Assembly: GCF_014635725.1 (NCBI RefSeq)
Contig: NZ_BMDJ01000003.1
Location: forward strand, 1-64,000
Source of the DNA: Pedobacter mendelii
Lineage (GTDB): Bacteria; Bacteroidota; Bacteroidia; Sphingobacteriales; Sphingobacteriaceae
Length of the DNA stretch: 64,000 nt
Direction of reading: 5' to 3'
The translations under genes were made by a program, and so were the position numbers. Shown here one piece after another: positions 55,132-64,000 of this stretch; the stretch's first letter is position 1, and each line of letters opens with the position of its first letter. The notes under the pieces are model-generated. The model was not told the origin of the DNA. It ran no database searches and saw only the letters and a program-made list of their open reading frames with translations.

Positions 55132-58100
55132 TCAGGATTTATTTTTTATAAGAAAGTGATATGCGCCTGATTTAGCCTCAAACACTAATTTATCTGATTC
55201 TGATTTTAAGAATTTTAATCCTTTAACGTTATTTACTGGCATCCCGCTTTCTGTAAGCAAACCAACATCGCTGCATGGAATAAAGATAGTTGCACTTGTA
55301 TTAACAGGAATTACAACATCAAGATTTATCCCATCTTTATTACGTTTCCAGCTGCAGTTAATATTTCCACTTATAGATTTAAATTCGCCGTTTACCCAAT
55401 TAAGTTGACTAAGAAGGGCTGGTTTGATTATTATCTTTCTAAATCCAGGCCCTGATTCGTCTGGACTTATGCCAACTAAATCATTAAAAAACCATTCGTT
55501 AATCTGCCCCGACATAAAATGATTTTGCGAGCCAAAATCTCCTACCCCAGCATCCCATTTTTCGGTTAAACTAGTTGCACCTTTCTTTATCTGATAACCA
55601 TAACCAGGCTTATCAGATTGATTATTCATATCGTAAACTACATCAGAACGACCACCATCCGCCAGGGCTCTTAATAAAAACCTGTAACCTACTTCACCAG
55701 AATTGAAGCTGTTATTATTTTTGCGAATAGAATCGACTAAAGAATTAAAAAGTTTGGTGCGGTTTTGTGGTTCAACAATATTTAAAAATAAAGGCATAGC
55801 CGATGTAGTATTTGAACCTGTTGCATATAATCCAGTTTCTTTATTAAAAAATTTTTCATTGAAAGATTTACGAATCTGCTCGCTTGATTGTTTATAGAAT
55901 GCAGCGTCATCTTCCTTATTAAGCTCTTTTGCAATGTTGTAAAGAATTAGGTTATCGTAATAATAGATAGCCGTTCCGGTAAAAGCTTCTGGTGTAAGTT
56001 GAGAACCCCAGGCTGGCTTTGGTCCAATATCATACCAATCGCCTAAACCTGTTGTAATGATATTGCTTTTAGCTGTTGAAGCTAAAAAGTTAACATAGTC
56101 TTTCATTCTATCATAATAACGCTCCAGCAAGGAAATATCTCCCGAAAATAAATATTGCTGCCATGGAACAATAATAAATGAACTTCCCCACTCTGTTGAG
56201 TTACGAAAGCCGTTGCTTAAATCGGAAGATCCTGCAATAAAATATTCGGGAGCGATATTAGGTACAAAGCCGTTTGATAACTGTGCATCAGCCATATCAC
56301 TCATCGTTTTTCTAAAAAGCGGCGACATGTCAAAATTGTACCTTAGCGATGGGCCGTTAAGGTGGTTTTCTTCTAACCAGCCCATTTTCTCGCGATGAGG
56401 GCAATCCGTCATCAGGCTTTGCATATTGCTTCTCTGTGCCCATCTAACCAAATCATATATTTGATTAAACAATTTGTTGGAGGTCGAAAATTTTCCTACA
56501 GGGGTAGAAGAGGAATGGACAATCATATCCTCCAATGCGGTTACTACAGGTAATTTACTGCCCTTCTTGGCCGTAAATAACTCTACCTGTACATATCTCG
56601 CACCCTGATAAAAGAATTTTGGCTTCCAATTTTCTTGGCCATTTCCTTTAAGTGTATATTGCCACCAGGCCGGTCTCACGCCATCCTGAGTGGCAGACTT
56701 TCGATCAACTAGTCCATTTTCTCCTAAAAGCTCAGATGGAATCATACGAACATAATCTCCTTTTTTACCAATAACTGTAAGCTTTGGCATCATAGAAGCA
56801 TTTTGTCCGAAATCATAAATCCAAAGGTTATCTTTAATCTTTATAATTTTAACAGCTTTTCTGGTTTCAATAACTTTTACCTGAGGTGCTGCAGCTGAGG
56901 TTCCTTTCAATTTACCGCCAGGGCCGCCTTTGGTTTCCACTGCCTGGCTCCATTTATTACTAATTTTAAAGTTAGGTTTATTCCAGCCTTCAATTTCAAG
57001 ATTTGCATCGTAATCTTCTCCGCCAAACATGTTTGAATAGGTTATTGGCCCAGGCGAAACCTGCCATGATTTATCTGTACCAACCGTTTTTACAGTTCCA
57101 TCAGTATATTCTAAACGCAATTGAGCTATCGCTTTTAATGGCCCATAAGCATTTAGAAATTTAACGTAACGAATAGAATCGGGTTGAATGTTATACATGC
57201 CATTGCCTAAAACAATTCCAATAGCATTGGCTCCCGGCAAAACTCTATCCGTAATATCGTATGAGTTGTATAAAATGGTTTTCTTATATTCTGTCCACCC
57301 TGGAGCCAATAAATCTGAACCAACTTTTTTACCATTTACACTTAACTCAAATTCAGACATGCCACTAACAAACACCACTGCCCTCACCAAATTTTTATTT
57401 ACGTCAAAATCTTTTCTCAGCGACATTGAGGAATAGTTTGGCAGCGATTGGCGATCTTCAGGCTCATCTGTTATGTTTTTCTTTGTCCATCCATTTTTCT
57501 CACTACTTTCTGATGCTTGTACAGGCATTCCTGAAGCTATATTTTTCCCATTTGAAAAAACCTCCATCTGCCTAAGTGCAAATTGAAAGCTGTTACCCCA
57601 TTTCCATAATTTATTGGCGGTTAATCTTACAAATCTACCTGATGTATTTTTTACTGAAATGGATACAGGCTTCCAACCAGGATTTCTAAATCCTGTAGCT
57701 GTGTAATCTGCGATAACAATAGGATTAGTGAATTTTTCATCATCAGCTACTTCTACTTTGAAACGTGAAGGGAAACCGTATCCAGCACGATCTTCAAAAA
57801 ACATTGGCGTTAGCCGTACCGATGATATTGGAGATGATTTTTTTAAATCAACCTGTACCCATTTTGTTTCCATTTCTGATGAACTGGTCTCTGCACGATA
57901 ACCAAAAGGCGTAAGTGCAAATTTTTCTGCACCATTAGCACTTATCCAATCTGCATTCCACTCTTTGTCGGTTAAAATACCCATTGTCCATTTAGCCGGC
58001 AAACTCCATTTTGAAACATTACCACTATTATCCCAAATCCTTACTTTCCAGAAATACGTTCTACCCGATTTTAAATTAAAGCCAGAATATTTAATAAACG

Positions 58101-58392
58101 ACATCTTGCTTGAAGTAACTTTCTTTGAATCCCATAAATCCCCGTAGTTTTTTTGCAGGTTAATGGCTGTGCTTGATACGATTATCTGATAAGCGGTTTG
58201 CTCAATGCCCCTACTACCCAAATCTGAATTAATGATGTAACTTAAACCAGGTTGCATTACATCAACACCAAGTGGATTGCTATATAACTCGCATTTTAAG
58301 TTTATCGGTTCTAGTGCAGCAGGCTTTGCAGAGCAAACAGAATAAGCCAAAAAAAATAAAATGGCTATAGAATATTTTTGTATTTGATGCAT
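55132..58392 (-). CDS. GH78 alpha-L-rhamnosidase with discoidin-like insertion (second copy)
   Basis: 1086-aa secreted enzyme (signal peptide ends CSAK), about 160 residues longer than the other GH78 of this window. The extra length is an F5/8 C-like sandwich (about 165-300, KWVQVDLKKSSPISSVRLTP to FALRQMEVFSNG) inserted after the N-terminal fibronectin-like part. The rest is standard: VFVSGMSEFELSVNGKKVGS, LWIYDFGQNASMMPKLTV, LMTDCPHREKMGWLEENHLN with the catalytic acid in DCPHRE, and GATSLTEKWDAGVGDFGSQN. It sits between susD and the isomerase-like gene. Confidence 0.93.
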   Translation of the reverse strand: MHQIQKYSIAILFFLAYSVCSAKPAALEPINLKCELYSNPLGVDVMQPGLSYIINSDLGSRGIEQTAYQIIVSSTAINLQKNYGDLWDSKKVTSSKMSFIKYSGFNLKSGRTYFWKVRIWDNSGNVSKWSLPAKWTMGILTDKEWNADWISANGAEKFALTPFGYRAETSSSEMETKWVQVDLKKSSPISSVRLTPMFFEDRAGYGFPSRFKVEVADDEKFTNPIVIADYTATGFRNPGWKPVSISVKNTSGRFVRLTANKLWKWGNSFQFALRQMEVFSNGKNIASGMPVQASESSEKNGWTKKNITDEPEDRQSLPNYSSMSLRKDFDVNKNLVRAVVFVSGMSEFELSVNGKKVGSDLLAPGWTEYKKTILYNSYDITDRVLPGANAIGIVLGNGMYNIQPDSIRYVKFLNAYGPLKAIAQLRLEYTDGTVKTVGTDKSWQVSPGPITYSNMFGGEDYDANLEIEGWNKPNFKISNKWSQAVETKGGPGGKLKGTSAAAPQVKVIETRKAVKIIKIKDNLWIYDFGQNASMMPKLTVIGKKGDYVRMIPSELLGENGLVDRKSATQDGVRPAWWQYTLKGNGQENWKPKFFYQGARYVQVELFTAKKGSKLPVVTALEDMIVHSSSTPVGKFSTSNKLFNQIYDLVRWAQRSNMQSLMTDCPHREKMGWLEENHLNGPSLRYNFDMSPLFRKTMSDMADAQLSNGFVPNIAPEYFIAGSSDLSNGFRNSTEWGSSFIIVPWQQYLFSGDISLLERYYDRMKDYVNFLASTAKSNIITTGLGDWYDIGPKPAWGSQLTPEAFTGTAIYYYDNLILYNIAKELNKEDDAAFYKQSSEQIRKSFNEKFFNKETGLYATGSNTTSAMPLFLNIVEPQNRTKLFNSLVDSIRKNNNSFNSGEVGYRFLLRALADGGRSDVVYDMNNQSDKPGYGYQIKKGATSLTEKWDAGVGDFGSQNHFMSGQINEWFFNDLVGISPDESGPGFRKIIIKPALLSQLNWVNGEFKSISGNINCSWKRNKDGINLDVVIPVNTSATIFIPCSDVGLLTESGMPVNNVKGLKFLKSESDKLVFEAKSGAYHFLIKNKS

Positions 58393-58415
58393 TATTATAG
58401 GTTTATGTTAATGTA

Positions 58416-58451
58416 AAAAAGAGCGTCATTCCCTTTAAGTTGAGAATGACG
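58416..58451 (-). terminator. Rho-independent-type terminator after susD (pair 3)
   Basis: On the minus strand CGTCATTC pairs with GAATGACG (58424-58431 and 58444-58451) and is followed by CTCTTTTTTAC. It lies 51 nt after the susD stop and 24 nt before the GH78 ATG. Its T tract is the best of the three post-susD hairpins. GH78 needs either read-through or its own promoter. Confidence 0.75.
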
Positions 58452-58502
58452 ACAAGCTTTATCTATTGATTTTTTAGCCGGATATTACGGCCACTTAAAT
58501 TA

Positions 58503-59975
58503 CTAAAAAAACGGACTCAACGCAGCTTCTGATGCTGGAAGCGGGAATAACAATCTAATATTTGTATAAGAACCCGGCGATGGCGTTATACCTGCAGGAA
58601 AATAATAGCTTAATGGGTTTGCTTTAAATCTTGTTCCAAAAGCTTTCATTACCTGATCGGCATTGCCTGTTCTCACTAAATCTAACCATCTTTTGTTTTC
58701 AAATGCAAGTTCTATCCTTCTTTCGACTAAAATTGCATCTCTAACCGCTGCTTGGCCAGCAGCAATACTAGGCGCTAAACCAGTTCGAGGGTTTGCTCTA
58801 ACCATATTTAAATAAGTTAAAGCTTCTCCTGGTCTGTTTTGCTCATTTGCAGCTTCTGCTAAGAACAGTAAAACTTCTGCATAACGGTAAACTGGCCAGT
58901 TATCATTAGTATTATTTGTATTGGCATGTGCGTGGGCATATTTTTTAATGTACGGATAAGTTACTCCACTTGCCGTTAAAAAACCGATTGAAGCGTCTTT
59001 ACGCTTATCTCCAGGCTCGTAGGCAGCAATCATATCGGGCGTTGGTAAGTTAAATCCCTGAATGGTTCTTGGCACTTCTGCTATGCCGGTTACAGCAGTA
59101 ATTTCTGCAGCAGAAATTGGCTGAATTAAGAAAGTATAAAAGAAGTTACTTGCTAAACCCTCAGGCCCTTCTTTAAATTGTACCTCAAAAATTGATTCAC
59201 TATTATTTTTTTGTGAAGGACTAAAAACATTATTGTAATCTGATAAAAGGCTATACCCGGTTACCTCTTTTAATATTGCCTCGGCTTCTGCCCACCTCTT
59301 TAAAACCACATAAACGTTTCCAAGTAAAGTTTTAGCTGCGCCTGATGTTGCACGACCTGCTTCTTGCGCCGCCTTATTAGGTAACAAAGTTGCGGCTTGC
59401 TTTGCATCAGAAATAATCTGATTGTAAACAGTTTCTACGCTAGAAAGTGGAAGCGAAGTACCATCAAGTGTTGTAACCGGTTTTAAGTGAATTGGAACCT
59501 GCCCGAAGTACTGAACCAAATCGAAATAAGCAAATGCACGTAAAAAATAAGCCTGGCCTTTAATATTATTTTTTGATGCCGCGTTAAATTCTACCGCATC
59601 AATAGGGTCAAGTACTTGGTTTGCCCTGGCGATAATTGTATAATCTGTAAAGTATTTGTTTGCGGTAACCGGGCTATTGGCATCATCGGTAAAATCTTTA
59701 ATATATTCCGATTGAATAGAACCTCTATCATTTGGATTATATTTATAAGTGGTATTATCCGAACGCTGCTCTCCCATTGCCCAAGCTCCGTTGTTACCGC
59801 TGTAAAGACCTCTTAAAGGAGCGTAAGCGCCATTTATTGCCTGTTGAAAATCACTCTCAGATTTAAAGAATATGTTTGTACTTAATCCTGTTTTTTGAGG
59901 AATTTCTAAAAAGGATTTTTTACATCCTGCCAATGATATTACCAGGATGAATGATAAAATTATATTTTTTTTCAT
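58503..59975 (-). CDS. SusD/RagB-type surface glycan-binding lipoprotein (pair 3)
   Basis: 490-aa lipoprotein with lipobox SLAGC (Cys about 18). Landmarks: KSESDFQQAINGAYAPLRGL, GQAYFLRAFAYFDLVQYFGQ, TSGAAKTLLGNVYVVLKRWA, YRYAEVLLFLAEAANEQNRP and the C-terminal VERRIELAFENKRWLDLVRT ending in LLFPLPASEAALSPFF. It begins 17 nt after the SusC stop. The distinctly different sequence from the other two SusD proteins suggests a different ligand, likely a rhamnose-bearing oligosaccharide given the downstream GH78. Confidence 0.95.
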   Translation of the reverse strand: MKKNIILSFILVISLAGCKKSFLEIPQKTGLSTNIFFKSESDFQQAINGAYAPLRGLYSGNNGAWAMGEQRSDNTTYKYNPNDRGSIQSEYIKDFTDDANSPVTANKYFTDYTIIARANQVLDPIDAVEFNAASKNNIKGQAYFLRAFAYFDLVQYFGQVPIHLKPVTTLDGTSLPLSSVETVYNQIISDAKQAATLLPNKAAQEAGRATSGAAKTLLGNVYVVLKRWAEAEAILKEVTGYSLLSDYNNVFSPSQKNNSESIFEVQFKEGPEGLASNFFYTFLIQPISAAEITAVTGIAEVPRTIQGFNLPTPDMIAAYEPGDKRKDASIGFLTASGVTYPYIKKYAHAHANTNNTNDNWPVYRYAEVLLFLAEAANEQNRPGEALTYLNMVRANPRTGLAPSIAAGQAAVRDAILVERRIELAFENKRWLDLVRTGNADQVMKAFGTRFKANPLSYYFPAGITPSPGSYTNIRLLFPLPASEAALSPFF

Positions 59976-59992
59976 GATTGTCTGATTAAAAG

Positions 59993-62900
59993 TTATTTAA
60001 GATTTACATTTAAACCAAGCGTAAATGTTCTTGGCACCGGATAAGCTGAATAGTCTAAACCTTGTTTTAATGAACTTGGTGCATTACCGTTAAGATCAGT
60101 ACCAATTTCAGGATTTATACCATCATAGTTGGTAAAAACAAATGCCTGTTGTACACTCGTGTATAACCTAACACTCTTTAACCATTTTATCTTTTCAACT
60201 GGCAGTGTATAGCCTAATGTAATATTTTTTATGGTTAAGTAACTTCCATCCTGTATAAAACGGGTATGAAACTGCGCACGATCATCACCGGTAGATGCAG
60301 TTGTTTTACCATATTTGCCCGCACCAGGGTTTTGCGGCGAACGCCAGCGATCTTTCACCTCTTTAAGCACATTAAATACACCATCCAGGTTTGTTGTGCC
60401 TTCATCCATCATTCTCGCAATATCATTACCATAAGAACCACTTGCAACAACAGATAAATCAAAGTTTTTATAAGCAAAGCTATTGGTAAAGCCAAAAACA
60501 AATTTCGGGAACGGATTACCAATAACCGTCCTGTCGCCTTCTGCATCACCATATTTAATTACACCATCGCCATTTAAATCTCTGAATTTTATTGTTCCAA
60601 CCTGCGAGTTTACGCTTTTTGGAGAATTATTGAAATCAGCCTGGTCTTTATATACACCATCCTGTATTAATCCCCAAAACTGACCTATTCTTTCTCCTAC
60701 CCTGGTTATGGTATGTGCAGTACCATCAGACACGAACAAATCATTGCTTAAAGAAGATAGTGCAAGTACTTTATTATCACTAAATGCAATATTAAAATTT
60801 GTATTCCATTTAAAGTTACCCACTAAATTGTTTGAGGTAACTGCAAATTCATGCCCCCAAAATTTAATTGAACCAACATTACCTGTAAATGATGAAAATC
60901 CTGACTCACGGGGAACTGGTAATTGAAATAACAGGTTAGAGGTTTTTTTAGTATAATAATCATAGGTAAAATTAATTCGGTTGTTAAACAAAGCCAAATC
61001 CACACCAAAATCAAATTGTTTGGTCGATTCCCATGCCAACTCTGTATTACCTAATCTGGTTACTGCTGCGCCACTGTTAATTGTAGAGCCAAAAGCACTA
61101 TTTACACCGCCGGCAACAGTTGCATATTGCTCATAATTTGGGAGATTATTGTTACCAGTTAGGCCATAACTACCACGAAGTTTTAAAAATGATATGGTTT
61201 TAAAATTGCTTAAAAATGATTCTTCACTTACAACCCAGCCTGCAGATACGGATGGGAAGTTACCCCACTTATTATCTACACCGAAGCGAGAAGAACCATC
61301 GCGGCGTACACTTGCAGCAAGAAAATACTTGCCTTTGTAGTTATAATTAAATTTAGCCAAAAACGATACTAAACTCCATTCTTGTATATCAGAAGATGGG
61401 TTGTTTTTAACCAGTGCAGCACTAATTGTCTCAATCCTGTCATCCGGGAAATTAGAACCGCTTATGGCACTATAATCACTACGGAACTTCTGTTTGGTGA
61501 AACCACCTAAAATATCAAAATTATGGTCCTTAATTTGTTTCGAATAACCGATAGTGTTTTCTGATAACCAGGAAAGATATTGATAATTTGAATCGAACAC
61601 ATTTGCAGAAAGTGCACTAGGTGCTGAAGCAAAACTTCTTGATGCGGTAGATGGCTGAAAAGAGTGAAATAATGATTGAGCAAAATCTACATTAATGCTT
61701 GATTTTAAAATTAATTTAGGGATTGGCTCATACTCCAGGTAGCCATTAGAAAGGATCCTATTGTCTTTTGCCTTGTTTGTAATATCCTGAATAGACCTTA
61801 CCCAGTTTGGTGTTGGGAAAGAGGTAATTCCTGGTGTGGTTACAGAAACAGGGTATGTTCCATCAGGATTTTGATAATTAAGCACTGGCGGCGTTAACAA
61901 AGCATTGTTGATTAAACCACCACCACCGAAAAACGTTCCGTCTGTTGCAGGCGAATTATTTACCGTATGTGTAGGTGCTAAGTTGAATCCTAATTTAAGT
62001 TTCTCATTTAATTTAAAGGTTGAATTTAAACGGACAGAAAAACGTTCGTAGTTAGAATTTAGCAAAACACCATCCTGTTTTAAATAACCTGCAACAATAG
62101 CACTGCTAAAATTTTCTTTATTGGTATTAATAGAAATGCTATAATTGGTTATAGGAGCTGAACGCAACATTGCATCGTACCAATCAACCCCTTCTCCGTA
62201 TTGAGCCGGATTTTGTAATGGAACAGGTACGGGTTGACCCAAATCTTCGTAATATTCTTTTTTAAATTGCGCCCACTCTGTTCCATTCATCATATCAGGC
62301 CTTCCTTTTTGAGGTACCTGTTGTGTACCTGTATATACACTTGCAGATATATTTGTTTGACCAGATTTTGCACTTTTAGTGGTTACAACGACAACCCCAA
62401 AAGCGGCTCTTGAACCATATAAAGAGGTTGATGCAGCATCCTTTAAAACCGTTATGTTTTCAATTTCATCCGGATTGATATTGCTGATATCTCCTGCTAT
62501 CGGGAAACCATCAACAACATATAATGGCGCGTTACCTGTGCTAATTGATGCGCTACCACGTATGCGCACTTGTAAACCTTGCCCTGGTTTCCCAGAAGCC
62601 TGGTTAATTTGCACACCGGCAAGCTTGCCCTGAAGTTTTTGCGTAATCTGGGCGGCAGGTATGTCCTGAAGTTCTTTTGAATTAACCGTTTGCAGTGCCC
62701 CTGTAGAACTTCTTTGCGTGGTTGTTCCATAGGCAACTACCACAACATCATCTAATGCCTGAGTTTGCTCGGTTAATTTAGCATTAACAATCGTTCTGTT
62801 TCCGACCTGAATTTCGGCAGCTTTAAATCCAATAAATGAAAAAACAAGTATTGAGTTGTTGTTCGGAACGGTTATCTTATAATTTCCTTCTCCATCGGAA

Positions 62901-63109
62901 CTTGATGTAATTTGACTACCCTTAACCATAATGCTTACTCCGGGTAATAGGTCGCCAGTGGAAGACGTGACCTTTCCGGTAACAGTTATCGATTGGGATT
63001 GGGCCATTAACGGCACTGAAATTAAAAAGAAACACGCGGTTGCGCAGATGCCAATTAAGTAATTGAGCATAACCTTCCTAAAAAGGTTTTGGGATGTAAA
63101 AATCTTCAT
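59993..63109 (-). CDS. SusC-type TonB-dependent outer membrane transporter (pair 3)
   Basis: 1038-aa outer-membrane glycan importer. Signal region 1-37 (ends PLMAQ), carboxypeptidase-regulatory-like domain about 42-115 (GKVTSSTGDLLPGVSIMVKG), TonB-box region DVVVVAYG (121-128), plug with KLAGVQINQASGKPGQGLQV and LYVVDGFPIAGDISNINPDE, then a barrel ending TFTLGLNVNLK. No STN domain. It heads susC-susD-GH78-isomerase and diverges from an AraC-type gene across 196 bp; no LacI-type site is visible there, so control by that AraC protein is likely. Confidence 0.96.
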   Translation of the reverse strand: MKIFTSQNLFRKVMLNYLIGICATACFFLISVPLMAQSQSITVTGKVTSSTGDLLPGVSIMVKGSQITSSSDGEGNYKITVPNNNSILVFSFIGFKAAEIQVGNRTIVNAKLTEQTQALDDVVVVAYGTTTQRSSTGALQTVNSKELQDIPAAQITQKLQGKLAGVQINQASGKPGQGLQVRIRGSASISTGNAPLYVVDGFPIAGDISNINPDEIENITVLKDAASTSLYGSRAAFGVVVVTTKSAKSGQTNISASVYTGTQQVPQKGRPDMMNGTEWAQFKKEYYEDLGQPVPVPLQNPAQYGEGVDWYDAMLRSAPITNYSISINTNKENFSSAIVAGYLKQDGVLLNSNYERFSVRLNSTFKLNEKLKLGFNLAPTHTVNNSPATDGTFFGGGGLINNALLTPPVLNYQNPDGTYPVSVTTPGITSFPTPNWVRSIQDITNKAKDNRILSNGYLEYEPIPKLILKSSINVDFAQSLFHSFQPSTASRSFASAPSALSANVFDSNYQYLSWLSENTIGYSKQIKDHNFDILGGFTKQKFRSDYSAISGSNFPDDRIETISAALVKNNPSSDIQEWSLVSFLAKFNYNYKGKYFLAASVRRDGSSRFGVDNKWGNFPSVSAGWVVSEESFLSNFKTISFLKLRGSYGLTGNNNLPNYEQYATVAGGVNSAFGSTINSGAAVTRLGNTELAWESTKQFDFGVDLALFNNRINFTYDYYTKKTSNLLFQLPVPRESGFSSFTGNVGSIKFWGHEFAVTSNNLVGNFKWNTNFNIAFSDNKVLALSSLSNDLFVSDGTAHTITRVGERIGQFWGLIQDGVYKDQADFNNSPKSVNSQVGTIKFRDLNGDGVIKYGDAEGDRTVIGNPFPKFVFGFTNSFAYKNFDLSVVASGSYGNDIARMMDEGTTNLDGVFNVLKEVKDRWRSPQNPGAGKYGKTTASTGDDRAQFHTRFIQDGSYLTIKNITLGYTLPVEKIKWLKSVRLYTSVQQAFVFTNYDGINPEIGTDLNGNAPSSLKQGLDYSAYPVPRTFTLGLNVNLK

Positions 63110-63305
63110 GAATTCTTTAGTATTTGGTTAGTAACTGTTTGATTTAGTTATTATGATAAAATTAGGCTTTGCATTAGCGATAGAAAATACACGATTTGAT
63201 TATTCGATTATAAATTTTGACTTTTACATGCCTTTTAAATATGAGTTCGCTATTTTGAAAAAATTATAACACTTATGATAAGTTCCACTAATTCAATTAA
63301 GGGAT

Positions 63306-64000
63306 ATGGTTAACTATTTCAAATATCTTCCTGTAAGCGAAGATGAAAAAATATGGGGCTTGTATGTGCTAAATGCCGGATGTACTCGTATTGAGCCCGA
63401 GCAGGCTTACCCTTACAAAAATCATCCTTCACACCATAACTTCACATGGGATAATGGCCGCGTATTGAATGAATTTCAACTAATATATATTACAAAGGGC
63501 AAAGGTTTCTTTGAATCAGAATCGGCAGGTAAACAAGAAATTGCTGCAGGTAACATAATACTTTTATTTCCTGGCGAAAGGCATCGTTATAAACCAAATA
63601 CAGATACAGGCTGGGATGAGTATTGGATTGGTTTTAAAGGCGGAATAATTGAAAATTTAATATCAAACAATTTTTTCAACAAAGAAATACCCATTACTGA
63701 TTTAGGTTTTAACGAACGTATATTAAATTCATTGCTCGAAATTATAGAAAGAACCAAAGAAGAAAAGTCTGGATATCAATCATTAATTTCTGGTGCTGTT
63801 CTTTATCTTTTAGGTCACATACACAGTAGCACCAAACAGGTAAGTTTTAATGGTAAAGAAGAACTGGTAAAAATGATAGATAATGCTAGGGTGATATTAA
63901 GGGCAAATGTTGATGAAAATATATCTCCTGAACAAGTTGCCTGCGAACTAAAAGTAAGCTATTCATATTTTCGAAAAATATTCAAAACCTATGTTGGGAT
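63306..64000 (+). CDS. AraC family transcriptional regulator (cut by window end)
   Basis: 231 codons from the ATG at 63306 to the window edge, without stop. The N-terminal cupin domain contains NEFQLIYITKGKGFFESESA and AAGNIILLFPGERHRYKPNT, followed by WDEYWIGFKG and a helical linker. The first helix-turn-helix begins at about residue 205 (SPEQVACELKVSYSYFRKIF); the second is missing. It diverges from the third susCD operon and is its probable regulator. The protein is expected to be about 280-300 aa. Confidence 0.9.
   Translation, partial: MVNYFKYLPVSEDEKIWGLYVLNAGCTRIEPEQAYPYKNHPSHHNFTWDNGRVLNEFQLIYITKGKGFFESESAGKQEIAAGNIILLFPGERHRYKPNTDTGWDEYWIGFKGGIIENLISNNFFNKEIPITDLGFNERILNSLLEIIERTKEEKSGYQSLISGAVLYLLGHIHSSTKQVSFNGKEELVKMIDNARVILRANVDENISPEQVACELKVSYSYFRKIFKTYVG

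Noticed and set aside
1..64000. tRNA, rRNA, transposase, integrase or phage genes
   Set aside because: I saw no sequence with these features on either strand; the only mobile-type signals are short non-coding repeats.

Overview
This 64 kb window looks like chromosome of a plant-polymer-degrading Bacteroidota, most probably Sphingobacteriaceae (Pedobacter-like). The evidence is three SusC/SusD pairs, A/T-rich intergenic DNA with TAnnTTTG-type promoter motifs and weak ribosome-binding sites, SusD lipoboxes, Big_2/SprB-like adhesin repeats, and extragenic repeats of a kind I associate with that family. Apart from one cut-off adhesin and a quiet 1.4 kb gap at the left edge, the window is essentially one very large carbohydrate-use region made of at least three polysaccharide utilization loci (PULs).

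Layout. 1-2421 (-): N-terminal 807 residues of a secreted multidomain adhesin. 2422-3877: intergenic, with a possible frameshifted gene remnant, a REP-like element and a MITE-like inverted-repeat element. 3878-8303 (-): Na+/solute symporter, GH28 and mannonate dehydratase (uxuA). 8428-9435 (-): LacI regulator. 9926-15518 (+): myo-inositol oxygenase, SusC and SusD, then a hairpin. 15615-23975 (+): purple-acid-type phosphatase, heparan-glucosaminide N-acetyltransferase-like membrane protein, GH89, GH28, GH92. 24375-30803 (+): GH51, GH51, GH97, GH43. 31021-33609 (+): GH3 with PA14. 33725-47288 (-): SusC, SusD, GH95, GH29, GH78, GH29 in transcription order. 47665-52314 (-): GH106-like then GH31. 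52646-53515 (-): AraC. 53667-63109 (-): SusC, SusD, GH78, arabinose-isomerase-like enzyme. 63306-64000 (+): AraC regulator cut by the window end.

How they work together. The enzymes remove terminal L-rhamnose (two GH78, one GH106), L-fucose or L-galactose (two GH29, one GH95), L-arabinose (two GH51, GH43), alpha-galactose or similar (GH97, GH31), mannose (GH92), alpha-GlcNAc (GH89) and galacturonate-type residues (two GH28). This suits pectin side chains and arabinogalactan proteins. Four sequences close to TTACKTAAACGTTTAMGTAA lie before the symporter-GH28-uxuA operon, the inositol oxygenase-susCD operon, GH3 and the second susCD operon. I infer that the local LacI protein coordinates them.

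The most unusual part is 9926-23975: inositol oxygenase, a phosphatase, an N-acetyltransferase of the HGSNAT type and the GH89 enzyme, beside an alpha-mannosidase family protein and uxuA. Together they could dismantle an inositol-phosphate glycan head group carrying alpha-glucosamine, such as a plant glycosyl inositol phosphorylceramide or a GPI anchor, and feed the inositol into the glucuronate/mannonate pathway. This is a hypothesis. An alpha-glucuronidase, a phospholipase and the uxaC/uxuB genes are not in the window.
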